NCBI RefSeq assembly: GCF_026213295.1
Contig: NC_079414.1
Coordinates: forward strand, 14,859,049 to 14,923,048
From: Gadus chalcogrammus
Taxonomy: Eukaryota > Chordata > Actinopteri > Gadiformes > Gadidae
Direction: 5' to 3'
Length of the DNA stretch: 64,000 nucleotides
The first letter of the stretch is position 1. The number at the start of each line of letters is the position of its first letter. The notes below the pieces were generated by a model, which saw only the letters and a program-made list of their open reading frames with translations, was not told the DNA's origin and made no database searches. Made by a program: the position numbers and the translations under genes. This document shows positions 32,538 to 46,386 of this stretch, piece after piece.

Positions 32538-34474
32538 CCTCAGCCCCCTCAACAGCTAGAGAACTATTGTGTGCACATGCTCTATGGTGCCGGACTATAG
32601 AATTGCTGGGAAAGGATGGTTGCTGGGATCCGGCGGTTCGTGCTGTGAATACCTTTTGATTATGATTGTGACCAATGCATTTAAAACCAGGGAGGAAAAA
32701 GATGATACACATCTTGATTCTGAGGAGCTTGTGTACCAATTGTCAAAAACATGTACGCCTTGTATCTGCTACATACATGTGATAGATTATATTATACAAT
32801 ATGCATATTGTTCTAATTTTGACAGAATAATTTTGTACTGTTCTAATAATACTTATTTTGTATCAGACAATGTATTTCAATTTTCTTCTAGATATCCAAT
32901 GTAAAATTTAATTTCATTGTATTTCATTGCTATATGTGCCATTAAATGTAAGTAAGCAAAACGTTATTTTTATACTACATTGACGAAATAGCAAATGAAT
33001 TGTATTTATATTTACTACACTTCTATATATAGTTGCATAAAAACTATTCTGAATTACAACAAACAATATAAGTCTGTAACCATCGATCATTTCGGTATTC
33101 TAGGGTTCATGATTTTAGTTGCATTTGTGCATTGGCTAAGGGTTGGCTAATTTCTGAATTTTAAACTAATTCAAATCAAATTTTATTTATACAATTTTCT
33201 TGAAAAATGGCAATGATACAAAAAACTCCACAACCATAACCATACATTAATAAGGGAAGAAAACACAAGAACCAAAAATGCGTTAGATTAGAATCAAAGA
33301 GACACAATTGGTGGTAGATTTAGAGCAATGTACCCATTTCGTTTTTTTGCCAAGCTAGTGTAATATTCGCTCTATCATATGCGTCCAGCTCCCCTTCCGT
33401 TCAGACAAATTTCCACAAGATCTGGTCCGGGTCAGGCCAATCACCGCCATTATCTTATATGGGGCGGGCTTGATACAATAACTTTAGAGAGGAGTGCCCT
33501 ATGGGATTGCAGTTGAGGCACATAAACAACTAAGATGTCGAATCTTGTGGCCCTAATGTGCCACAAGATTTGTTGCTCGGATCGGTTGGTAGGTCAATCC
33601 AATTCCGTAAATAGGCCTTTTCGTCTGCGCCCCTTAATAACTTTTAATAACTGAGGTTCCAGACTTCTGAGAAAGATAAGACAGCTGAACTAAAAAAGTA
33701 TGTTTTAAGATATGATGATGCTGTTTATAAAGATATTGAAGGCTTATGCTTACAGCTTACAGCTTATGCTTTATAATTTTATTAATTGCACTTGAGCAAA
33801 AGTTCCCTACTGGGGGTTAATAAAGAACATCACTTTTGTGATCTCATTATTTTATAGAAGGTGCAATGTCCTATTATTACCCTGCTACTAATTGGCCCTT
33901 TAACCATAACCGTTAATTAGCATGAGTAATTATTGGCTAAGCTGTTCATTACCATCGTTCAAACAAGCTATAGCCTGGGGCTAAACCTCTTTCAAAGTTT
34001 CAGCCTCAGGCATTTATGAGACTGATACAAAACGCAACAGAACTCTTGGGGGAGGAGTTAGGAGGAGGGGTTTGGCACCATAGCTTCATCTTCAATGGGA
34101 GACAGAATGAACATGTTCAAATGGCAGAATGAACATGTTCATTCTGAAGAGGAGAGGGAAGAGGATGCCCTGTGGACACCAAAGAGGTCCTCCCTTTGGT
34201 GCAAATCTCCCTGCCCCGTTCTTGTTCAGACAGGGGAATGAACAAGTGGAATTTATAGGAAGTGTATTCCGTGTCGGGTTGATTCTAATAAAGGAAACAG
34301 ATTCCAAAGGAAGTCGATCTGGGATGAAGTTTACAATACGGGAGTGTATCCCCGAGAAATGGATCCCAGGTGAAATAGAGCCCAGAGGAAGTTCATCATG
34401 GAGGAAGTGGACCCCAGAGCAAGTGAATTGTAGGCTCAGTGGATCCCAGAGGAGGTGGATCCAAAGGTGCTCCC
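32538..34474. other. 3' UTR of HIT gene and intergenic DNA
   Basis: The HIT 3' UTR probably extends to about 32950, where ATTAAATG occurs. The rest shows no gene. At 34340-34470 there are degenerate words of the type GGATCCCAGAGGAAGTGGA, suggesting an old minisatellite. A pair of GAACATGTTC decamers is listed separately. Confidence 0.4.
34109..34146. promoter_or_regulatory. Two GAACATGTTC decamers in a palindromic segment
   Basis: GAACATGTTC occurs at 34109-34118 and 34131-34140, 12 bases apart. Each fits the p53-family half-site RRRCWWGYYY with the strong CATG core. The second is the centre of a 22-bp perfect palindrome (34125-34146). Function is inference; it may be only part of a small repeat. 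Confidence 0.35.
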
Positions 34475-35026
34475 TCAGACCTTGATATCATGTGGTGTCT
34501 GCGCGGCTGCCCGCCGCCGGCAGCACCAGCCGCCGCCGCCGCCGCCGTTGTCCTTCATGTCCATCTTGGTGATGTAGAGCAGGGGTTCGACAGTGCTGCT
34601 CGCGTCCATGAGGGAGAAGACGCTGGGGCTCACCCGGCAGCGGAACTCCACAAAGGAGAAGTAGGACGCAAAGGGCAGCAGGGCCACCGGCGGTAGGTAG
34701 TTGAACACAATGATACCCAGGATGATCAGCACCATCCTGAAGGCCTTCTTCTTCACCGGGTGCATCTCCTCCTTGCCTGCCACAGAGCGCCGCAGCACCC
34801 AGCGGACGGAGACATTGCAGAACACCATGAGGATGAAGGCGGCGAGGACGACCCCGCTGAAGACCTGAGCGGCACTCACCACCTGCATCAGGCTCTTGGT
34901 GATGCCATAGCCCAGCATCAGGCCCCAGACCACCACCGAGACACCCACCCGGATTTTGTTGTCACGGATACGGGTGAACAGCACCGGGTGCACCACGGCC
35001 ATGTAGCGGTCCAGGCAGATGCACAC
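34475..35026 (-). CDS. Class A GPCR, C-terminal exon only
   Basis: On the minus strand an acceptor (CCCCCCCAG) at 35027-35029 opens a 183-codon exon ending at TGA 34475-34477. It begins inside TM3 with VCICLDRYMAVVHP (DRY motif), followed by TM4, TM5, a basic loop (VRWVLRRSVAGKEEMHPVKK), TM6 with NYLPP and TM7 with VEPLLYI in place of NPxxY. The tail is Gly-rich with a CC pair. Between TM4 and TM5 there is almost no extracellular loop 2 and no loop Cys, a trait I recall in some teleost-expanded orphan receptors. No exon with TM1-TM3 is visible on this strand up to the gap at 38459, so the gene may be split by the gap or broken. Ligand unknown. Confidence 0.7.
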   Translation of the reverse strand: MCICLDRYMAVVHPVLFTRIRDNKIRVGVSVVVWGLMLGYGITKSLMQVVSAAQVFSGVVLAAFILMVFCNVSVRWVLRRSVAGKEEMHPVKKKAFRMVLIILGIIVFNYLPPVALLPFASYFSFVEFRCRVSPSVFSLMDASSTVEPLLYITKMDMKDNGGGGGGWCCRRRAAAQTPHDIKV

Positions 35027-35062
35027 CTGGGGGGGAGGGGGGACAGGTGACTGGGATTTCAT

Positions 35063-38138
<3,076 letters not shown>

Positions 38139-38225
38139 CCAGTCCTCACCCTGCAGCGCTGTAAAGTACACATCTCATTGAGAATGAACAAGACACAGAG
38201 CTTTAGCTGGTGAAGATAGAGGATT

Positions 38226-38458
38226 CTTGTTTGAGATAGAGATAGTGATAAAGCTATTCATAGAGCTATTGATAGATAGTGATAGAGCTGTTGATAGAGT
38301 TAGTGATGGAGCAAGTGATAGAGCTAGTGATTGAGCTAGTGATCCAGATACAGATCGAGATAGTGATGGAGCTAGTGATAGAGCTAGACTAGTGAAAGAG
38401 CTTGTGATAGAGATAGTGATAGAGCTAGTGAAAGAGCTAATGATAGAGCTAGTGATAG
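38226..38458. repeat. 12-bp minisatellite GATAGAGCTAGT, cut by gap
   Basis: Degenerate tandem units of AGTGATAGAGCT and variants (TTGATAGAGCT, AGTGAAAGAGCT). The array runs straight into the assembly gap, which it probably caused. Confidence 0.85.
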
Positions 38459-38558
38459 NNNNNNNNNNNNNNNNNNNNNNNNNNNNNNNNNNNNNNNNNN
38501 NNNNNNNNNNNNNNNNNNNNNNNNNNNNNNNNNNNNNNNNNNNNNNNNNNNNNNNNNN
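38459..38558. other. Assembly gap, exactly 100 N
   Basis: One hundred consecutive N, the conventional filler for a gap of unknown size. The true distance between the flanks is unknown. Confidence 1.
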
Positions 38559-41150
38559 ATACCGCCCCCGCTGCTCCGATTCTCAGATCAATCTCACGCT
38601 CCATAGTACCCTCACTCGCGAACAAGACCCCGAGGTACTTGAACTCCTTCACTTGGGCTAAGGACTCATTTCCTACCCGGAGTAAGCAATCCACCGGTTT
38701 CCTGCTAAGAGTCATTGCCTCAGATTTAGCGGTGCTGATCCTCATCCCAGCCGCTTCACACTCGGCCGCCAGCCGATCCAGTGAGTGCTGAAGGTCACAG
38801 GCCGATGATCCAATGAGGACCACATCATCTGCAAAAAGCAGTGACGAGATCCTCAGACCACCAAACTGCAACCCCTCCCCACCACAACTACGCCTCGATA
38901 TCCTGTCCATGTATATCACAAACAGGATTGGTGACAAGGCGCAGCCCTGGCGGAGACCAGCACCAACTGAGAACGTAACTGACTGGCTGCCGAGGACACG
39001 AACACAGCTCTCGCTTTGGGAGTACAGAGATTGGATGGCCCTGAGGAGAGACCCCCTTACATCATACTCCCGCAGCACCTCCCACAGTTTCTCCCAGGGG
39101 ACCCGGTCATACCCCTTCTCATGATCCACAAAACACATGTAGACTGGATGGGCATACTCCCAGGCCCCCTCCAGGATCCTTGCGAGAGTGAAGAGCTGGT
39201 CCGTAGTTCCATGTCCGGGGCAATGTTGAATAGGCGTGTCAACCATGACAGCCCCTCAACACCCAGAGACTTTAGCATTTCTGGCTGGATCTCATCAATC
39301 CCTGGGGCTTTGCCACTGCGGAGATGTTTGACTACCTCAGTGACCTCCACCAGGGAAATTGACGACGAAACACCATCAACCTCGTGTTATTCGGATTCAG
39401 GAGTTCCTCAAAGTGTTCCTTCCAACGTCCGACGACCTCCTCAGTTGAGGTCAACAGAGTCCCATCCTTACTGTACACAGCTTGGATGGTTCCCTGTTTC
39501 CCCCTCCTGAGGTGCCGGATAGTCTTCCAGAAACACTTTGTTGCCGACCGAAAGTCCTTCTCCATGGCCTCTCCGAACTTCTCCCACACCCGCTGCTTAG
39601 CCTCCGACACGGCAGCAGCTGCAGCCCTTCGAGCCTTTCGGTACCCTGCAACCGAGTCAGGAGACCTCCAGGATATCATATCCCGGAAGGCCTCCTTCTT
39701 CAATCGGACGGCTTCCCTGACCACCGGTGTCCACCACGGTGTCCGAGGGTTACCGCCCCTTGAGGAGCCTAAGACCCTGAGGCCACAGCTAGCCACCGCA
39801 GCTTCAGCAATGGAGGCTTTGAACACCGCCCACTCCGGCTCAATGCCCCCAACCTCCACAGGAATGCCAGAAAAACTGGTGCATACGCACAAACAACAGT
39901 CAGAGTTTTCCCCCCTACAACCCTTAGGCGCAGGGAGGCGACCCTCTCGTCTACCGGGGTAAACTCCAACACCGCGGCGCTCAGCCGGGGATTTATGAGT
40001 ATCCCCACACCCGCCCGGCGCCTCACGCCCTCGGCAACTCCGGAGAAGAATAGAGTCCAACCCCTATCCAGGAGTACGGTACCAGAGCTGAGACTGTGCG
40101 TGGAGGTAAGCCCCACCCGATCAAACTGATAGCGCTCCACCTCCCTCACAAGCTCCGGTTCCTTTCCCCAAAGCGAGGTGACGTTCCACGTCCCCAGAGC
40201 CAGCTTCTACCGCCCAGGTCTGGTCCGTCGAGACCCCTGACCTTCACTGCCACCCATGTGGCTGCGCACCCGACCCCAACGGGTCTTCCCATAGGTGGTG
40301 GGCCCATGGGATGAAGAGAGGGGGGGTGCCACGTAGTTTGGTCGGGCTGTGCCCGACCGGGCTCCGTGGCAAACCCGGCCACCAAACGCTCGCCATCGAG
40401 CCCTCCGTCTGGGCCTGGCTCCAGACGGGGGCCCCGGGCTTCCTCCGGGCCGGGTCACATCTCCTCTTCTTATGTTATTCATTGGAGTTTTTGAACCATT
40501 CTTAGGCCCCGTTCACACAAAGCCGATATCATGGCGAAACCGCAAAGGTCTTGTACGGTTCGGCCTTCCGTACACACGAAGCCGGCGAATCCGCTGACCG
40601 AAACCGCAAACTTCTGAAACCACCCTCGGAGGTGGTTTCAAATCTACCCGGTTTCGTTTTGGATTCGTGTGTACGCCTGAAACCGACTGAAACCGCAAAC
40701 CATGACGTCATCGCCCCACCCCTCGACCTCCTAGCCAATGGCTCTTAAGCCCGCGGAGTTTCAGAAATCACATGCGAGCATGCGCATAAGGGCAGCCTTT
40801 ATGTGCATGCTTGCCTCTTCTTCTTATTTCATTTCTTCTGGATTTCTGTACCAGAAGCAGCGCCCCTTATGGGCCTGGAATGTGTACTACAGCGTTTCTA
40901 CAGATCTACCCGGTTTCGCTTGGCTTCGTCTTTACGGAGATACTTCGAAACCGGATAGATCGAAACCGTAACGGTTTCGCCCGTTTCGGCTTCGTGTGAA
41001 CGGGGCCTTAGTCTGGCCCCTCACCTGAGACCACTCTGCCATGAGAGACCCTACCAGGAGCACAAGGCTCCAGACAACACAGCCCTCAGGTTCACAGGGA
41101 CATGCAAACCTCTCCACCACGGTAAGGTGACGGTTCCAGTAGAGGCCACT
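38559..41150 (-). mobile_element. Non-LTR retrotransposon (RTE/Rex-like), broken
   Basis: Minus-strand LINE remnant. From 5' to 3' it has a GC-rich leader (41150-41011 and 40501-40150), an endonuclease region (about 40149-39770), a linker region (about 40060-39340) and a reverse transcriptase (about 39350-38560). The RT shows GHGTTDQLFTLARILEG, the VDHEKGYDRVP block, GLRQGCALSPILF and the catalytic LLFADDVV motif. The reading frame is broken between 40150 and 39240, so it is not autonomous. The 3' end is lost at the gap. A 503-bp MITE is inserted in the leader. The family is common in teleosts; the clade assignment is approximate. Confidence 0.88.
40505..41007. mobile_element. Harbinger-like MITE inserted in the LINE leader
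   Basis: Ends GGCCCCGTTCACAC and GTGTGAACGGGGCC are flanked by TTA at 40502-40504 and 41008-41010. The 3-bp TTA duplication fits PIF/Harbinger. Subterminal repeats of GAAACCG and CGGTTTC fill the element. The LINE leader continues on the far side, so the MITE is younger than the LINE copy. Confidence 0.82.
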
Positions 41151-41577
41151 CAATCGGTCTCAAGAGGTCCCCGGATATGTCACTGTTAAACAAATAGGAT
41201 TTTCCAAATAAACTCTCTGGGTTGTTTTTCATCACAAAAGGACAAGGTTTGGGAGGGGAGGCTTAGAGGGGGCTCTATTATCAGGAGGGGCTTAAGCCCC
41301 CGCTAGCCCCACGCGGTCCCTGGGCCTTTTGTAATCATTTTACGTTTTGGGATTAAAATCAAATGGGCAAGTTTAATCAAAAATTCCAATGTAGTTTTAC
41401 TTTATCCATTTATTTGAACATATCCCAACAACAACTGATTGTTATAGTCATGGGCGTAGTGGATGCGGGGTACACGGGGGACATGTTCCCCGCACTTCCT
41501 GTATCTGTGCCCCCTAGTTACTATTGTTTATTCTCTCAATAACGATTACATCTGCTGTCTCTGAGGAATGACGTAGC

Positions 41578-41924
41578 GAACCCTGCGTTCACACCAAAAG
41601 ATGCATTTGCTGCCCGAACGCGTTGACGCCTGAGTTTTGCGGCGCGTCAAATCAAGTTTTGCGGCGCGTCAAAGGTTTGCGGCGCGTCAAAAGTTGAAAT
41701 ATTTCAACTCGAGCAGCATTTGACTCGCCGCAAAATACGTGAACGCGCCCTTCGCCCGTGCCGCAAATCAGATTTTGACGCGCCGCAAATCAAGTTTTGC
41801 TGCCCGTTTTCTCGGCAGCAAATGCTGCGGCAGCAAAGCAGCAACGCGTCTCTACATTCACTTTGAATGGGATCACGACGCGCGTCAACTTTTTGCGTAT
41901 TTTGGTGTGAACGCAGCAGGGTTA
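41578..41924. mobile_element. MITE with CTGCGTTCACACCAAAA ends
   Basis: The left end CCTGCGTTCACACCAAAA pairs with the right TTTTGGTGTGAACGCAG. The interior is rich in GCGGCGCGTCAAA and TTTGCTGCCG words in both orientations. The target-site duplication is unclear. Confidence 0.7.
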
Positions 41925-41986
41925 CTGCAAGGATGTGAAACTGTGTCAAAAGCAATATCATCGGGGCGATTTGTGAATTAAGTACA

Positions 41987-41987
<1 letters not shown>

Positions 41988-42070
<83 letters not shown>
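41988..42070. repeat. (CA)n microsatellite
   Basis: About 80 bases of CA followed by a short A-rich tract. Confidence 0.95.
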
Positions 42071-42074
<4 letters not shown>

Positions 42075-42369
42075 AACAAAAAAAAAAAAGAAAACTATAA
42101 TCCTCAAAATTAAATGAGGATCGCACTCAAAAATGTCCTGTAGCTCTCATACGTAGCACTACCAGATATGTGACAGAAACAAGAAATAGCAGTACATTTC
42201 TAAATAATATATTATAGACTACTTATAAATAAAAGCGTATGATCAATAAAATCGTATGATAAAACAAGAGGTGGATCTAAACTATCTAAAGAAAAAACAT
42301 GTTAATAGTTTCTCTCAAAGGAAATTGGGGTTATGTTTAGAAAATACTTTTGCCTTGAAGTTCCAGTTC

Positions 42370-43070
42370 TCCGCCTTAGAGCTCATGGGACCTATGAGAT
42401 CGAAAAATATGAATGGGTGTCAATGGAGAGAAAATAATTATTTTCTGGTCCCAGTCTTTATATGCCCTGGATTACACATATGTTGTTTGTGGATTTAAAT
42501 GATAATTTTTCATGCAAAGAAAACTAAAAAAATTCGTGAGGAGTTTGATAATTTTAGGTTTTATGTGAGGCCGCTTTGTCAACCACAGCTCTTCGCTGCT
42601 CTCGATGCATATGATATACGTCACCACACCCGCACTTGGAACTCGGCACAGAGATGGCGCTCCACTTCACCACTTTTTTTCAAGGCGAAGATAAAAGCAT
42701 AGAAAGAGGTGAAAACCACTATAAATCGGGGCATGTGGAGAGTTTTAGTTATGTGCCATCTCTATGTGCCATCTCTGTGCCGAGTTCCAAGTGCGGGTGT
42801 GGTGACGTACATCATATGCGTCGAGAGCAGCGAAGAGCTGTAGTTCACAAAGCGGCCTCACATAAAACCTAAAATTATCAAACTTCTTCACGAAATGTTT
42901 TAGTTTTCTTTGCATGAAAAATTATCATTTAAATCCACAAACAACATATGTGTAATCCAGGGCATATAAAGACTGGGACCAGAAAATAATTATTTTCTCT
43001 CCATTGACACTCATTCATATTTTTCGATCTCATAGGTCCCATGAGCTCTACCGGAAGGGGCATCTCCGCC
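42370..43070. mobile_element. Foldback MITE with about 330-bp arms
   Basis: The left arm starts GAGCTCATGGGACCTATGAG and the right arm ends with its complement CTCATAGGTCCCATGAGCTC. In between, long matched blocks recur in inverted orientation, such as TGGTCCCAGTCTTTATATGC and CACCCGCACTTGGAACTCGG, so the element folds into a near-complete hairpin around 42700-42750. It is non-coding. Confidence 0.82.
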
Positions 43071-43264
43071 ACTCTATGGAGAGAAAGTAATTATTTTCTG
43101 GTCCCAGTCTTTATATGCCCTGGATTACACATATGTTGTTTTTGGATTTAAATTATAATTTTTTTATAATTTCGCGAAGAAGTTGGATAATGTAAGGTTT
43201 TTGCGTGAGGCCGCTTTGTGAACTACAGCCCCTCGCTGCTCTCGACGCGAATGATATACGCCAC

Positions 43265-43881
43265 TGTCACACTAAATTTGTACCGGCTGCTAAATTTGTA
43301 CCGGGCGCGTCATCCATACGTAATCCATTCCAAACCTGCCTGTCAGCAGATGATCGCGTCGTCCGTTGCCGGGCAGGTTTCAAAAAACATTCGCGCTCAT
43401 GTTGCCAAAGAAAAAATAACATAATACAGTTAACGGATCGCTAGATAACACTTGTTTTTACTTTATATTTGTATTGTATTTAATTGTTTGATCAAATTTA
43501 GCTAGTAAACTGAGTGTTTAAAGCGGGTTTCAAAAAACATTCGCGCTCATGTTGCCAAAGACGAAATAACATAATACAGAAAACGGATCTAGATAACACT
43601 TGTTTTTACTTTATATTTGTATTATATTTAATTGTTTAATCAAATTTAGCAAGTAAACTGAGTGTTTAAAGCAGGTCAAGGACGAAATAGCACAATACAG
43701 ATAACGGATCGCTAGATAGAAGGTTTGCGAATGTTCGTGAACCTTTCACGTCATTCGACGCGATCGTCCGTTGCCAGGCACAAACGAAGCGATCATCTGT
43801 TGCCAGGCAGATTTGGAGTGGATTACGTATGGATGACGCGCCTGGTAAAAATTTGGCAGCCGGTACAAATTTAGTGTGACA
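43265..43881. mobile_element. Nested MITE, TGTCACACTAAATTTGTACC ends
   Basis: The left end TGTCACACTAAATTTGTACC pairs with the right GGTACAAATTTAGTGTGACA, with a second inverted block (GCGCGTCATCCATACGTAAT). CCAC flanks both sides (43261-43264 and 43882-43885) and may be the target duplication. The interior carries a tandem repeat of about 150 bp. Confidence 0.78.
43374..43730. repeat. 150-bp tandem repeat, about 2.3 copies
   Basis: GGTTTCAAAAAACATTCGCG occurs at about 43376 and 43526, and the following sequence (TTGCCAAAGA..ATAACATAATACAG..) repeats with few changes. A third, partial unit begins near 43676 (AGGACGAAATAGCACAATACAG). Confidence 0.85.
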
Positions 43882-44006
43882 CCACCACCACTCTGGTACA
43901 GACATGGTGATCTCTCTGCTCCACTTCACCGCTTTTTCCAAGGGGAGGATAACAACGACAAAAGCGGTGAAAACCATTATAAATCGGGGCATGTGTCGAT
44001 TTTTTG

Positions 44007-44800
44007 TTATGCCGATGTGGAGATTATCTGTCTTTTTCTTTTTCTTTTATACATTTTATTGACAATTAGCAATACAACAACAGCCAGGGGGCACAGAAAT
44101 GGCAGACATACAAAATACAGACACAAAAAAAACCTAAATGCAGCATTAAATGTAATAAAAATATTATAAAGAGCACACACACTAAGTGTTTTAATAGCTT
44201 TCCCAATTCTAGAACATAGAATATTCCCCATGTATTGCCTGGTTTCATTCTCAAACACAACAAAAAGAGGTTTCTGATTCGAGTATTTACATTTATGAAT
44301 ATGCCATTTAGCTAATAAAATAATAAGGTTTATAATAAAATATTGGTTTGCTTGACTAGAGGTGCAATTGAAGAAACCAAACAATACATGTTCAATACAA
44401 GGGAAAACTTGGGGTCAATGAAACGAGTGATAAAAGTGCAAATATCTTTCCATAAATGATTTGAATGGGAACAGTTCCAAAATGTATGTGTCACATCTTC
44501 AGGGTACATATTACAAAATGAGCAATTTACATATATCTAATTTAAATCTTTGCAAAAAATAGTTTAGAGGTATAGTAACGGTGTATAATCTTAAAATATA
44601 CCTCTTTCATTTTGTTAGTGATCAAAAATGTAGATGGTAAAGTCCAGATTTTCTTCCAATTAAGGTCAGATGCACCCAATTATTCCAGTATGCAACTATA
44701 TGGGACAGAGACTATATCATTTTGGAACAATGACCGTATTCCACAATTATTATTACGTGTTCCAGGGGAGAAAAAAACCCACCAACTGCAAACTCGGTAG
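44007..44800 (-). mobile_element. L1/Tx1-like LINE 3' fragment
   Basis: The minus-strand translation 44384-44007 (ILLAKWHIHKCKYSNQKPLF and following) has the pattern of the C-terminus of fish L1/Tx1-type ORF2. Upstream on the same strand is a zinc-knuckle-like region (YPEDVTHTFWNCSHS) typical of the sequence after the reverse transcriptase. Only the last 0.8 kb or so is present, a 5' truncation usual for LINE copies. Confidence 0.72.
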
Positions 44801-45379
44801 GGTCAAGACTGAGGTAGCAAGGTTGGGAGATTGTCGGTCTTGTCCAAGCCATTCGCTGGGAGCATGACGTCACATACGAGACGTGCCTTTAGGCGCGTTC
44901 ACTCTCCTGGTGACAACGAGTCGGATCGCCGCCGGTGATGACGCTCATGCTTACGCGTGTTCCCGACAGCGACCGTTCATGTGCACTTGGGAAACAGCCG
45001 GTTGGGAATCTAAAAGTTCTTCACAGCAGGGTTTATTTATCCGATAGAAACCATTCAGAACTAAACAGAACTTAGTAGGATAAGTTTCACGTTTGCATGC
45101 CTTTATTTCCTTGATGCCTAGCACCTACTATCCTTTTGCTTTTACTTATGAGAAGCACATATAGCCATTGTATGGGAGGCAACACTTCCCTTTATCTAGA
45201 GCTGGTTTACCAGTACACAACGTTTGAAACTGAGCAAAGTCATGCCAACAGACGTTACAACGTCAATCAATAGTAAAGTAGCCTATGAGATATGATGGTT
45301 GATTATTTATATATTGAGTAGGCCTAAGTCAATCATGTTCCTCCATGTTCATGCGCGTCACTAGTAAACCATACATCAA

Positions 45380-45690
45380 CTTTAATGGTTTTCACCTCTT
45401 TCGATGCTTTTATCCTTTTATAAAAAAAAGCGTTGAAGTGGAGCAGAGAGATCGCCATGAGTTTGAAGTGCGGGTGGTGACGTATATCATTCTGGTCGTG
45501 AGAAGCGACGAGCTGTAGTTCACAAAGCGGCCTCACACAAAAAAAAAAAAGATCTTTGCATGAAAGATTCTCATTTAAATCCACAAACAACATATGTGTA
45601 ATCCAGGGCATATAAAGACTGGGACCAGAAAATAATTACTTTCTCTCCATTGAAACCCATTCATATTCTCTCTACCGGAAGAGGCGTGAC
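45380..45690. repeat. Inverted partial copy of the foldback MITE
   Basis: Contains TTTCACCTCTTTCGATGCTT, GTTCACAAAGCGGCCTCACA and CATATAAAGACTGGGACCAG, matching the right-arm orientation of 42750-43030. It closes the nest that starts at 42370. Confidence 0.78.
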
Positions 45691-46386
45691 TTCGCCACTT
45701 AATCCCTGAGTTCATGTTGCCCTATTTACAGTGTACACTAGGGAGCAATGTTGGATTGAATTACGTTCACAATTTGCAGTTTGATTAATTGATCACACAG
45801 ACATTCCCATTTGATGTATTAGTCTATTCATATTTTGGCCGGCCTTATATTGTGTCGAGAATATCCAACTTGGAAAGGTCAATATTGATGTACTGATTGC
45901 ATCGCAGGAACCAGCATCTCCTCTTCCAAGATGTATTTAGGCCTAGCTAATAAGTAAAAGCTTTCATTTTTATATATTAAAAGCCTATATTGATTCTCCC
46001 ATGGACTTTGCAACATTCTTAGGCCGATATTAATTTCCCCATTCATTTGTTTTTGAATTCGCTATCACTTGTAACAGATGGCACGCATAACAAAGCAATA
46101 AAATCTACTTTGCTTGATTGTTTTTATTATCTCTGACCCTGAACTGGTGGGACAAACAAGATCCAATCCCTGCCTCACTAATTCTGACAGACATCCGGGA
46201 ACACTAATCAATGGTAGGTTTTAGATTCTATTCGGCCAATCATATATTCCATCCTTGTTGTAGGCGGGGCGTGTGAGACGCACTTGCTGGCCGAGAGAGG
46301 CCATTGATGCGTCTAATTCTAACGCGCCCAATTCACCGTCATTTTATTGTTTCCTAAATACACAATAATATTAACCACCGCTAACA
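45691..46386. other. Upstream region of atp6v0e2
   Basis: AT-rich DNA with a GC-richer segment at 46260-46350 (GGCGGGGCGTG, CACGCCC-like words) just upstream of the start codon, probably the core promoter. No TATA box is seen. Confidence 0.4.

Larger units (their letters stand above)
43075..44030. mobile_element. Second copy of the foldback MITE, interrupted
   Basis: From about 43079 the left-arm sequence recurs (GGAGAGAAAGTAATTATTTT..), reaching the Arg/Thr-coding-like AATGATATACGCCAC at 43264. It resumes at 43882 after a nested element, with CTCCACTTCACCGCTTTTT and AAAACCATTATAAATCGGGG. Inverted sequence of the same family lies at 45380-45690 beyond an L1 fragment. Confidence 0.7.

Noticed and set aside
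34109..34146. Glucocorticoid response element reading of GAACATGTTC
   Set aside because: The two half-sites lack the 3-base spacer a GRE needs; the p53-type reading fits better.
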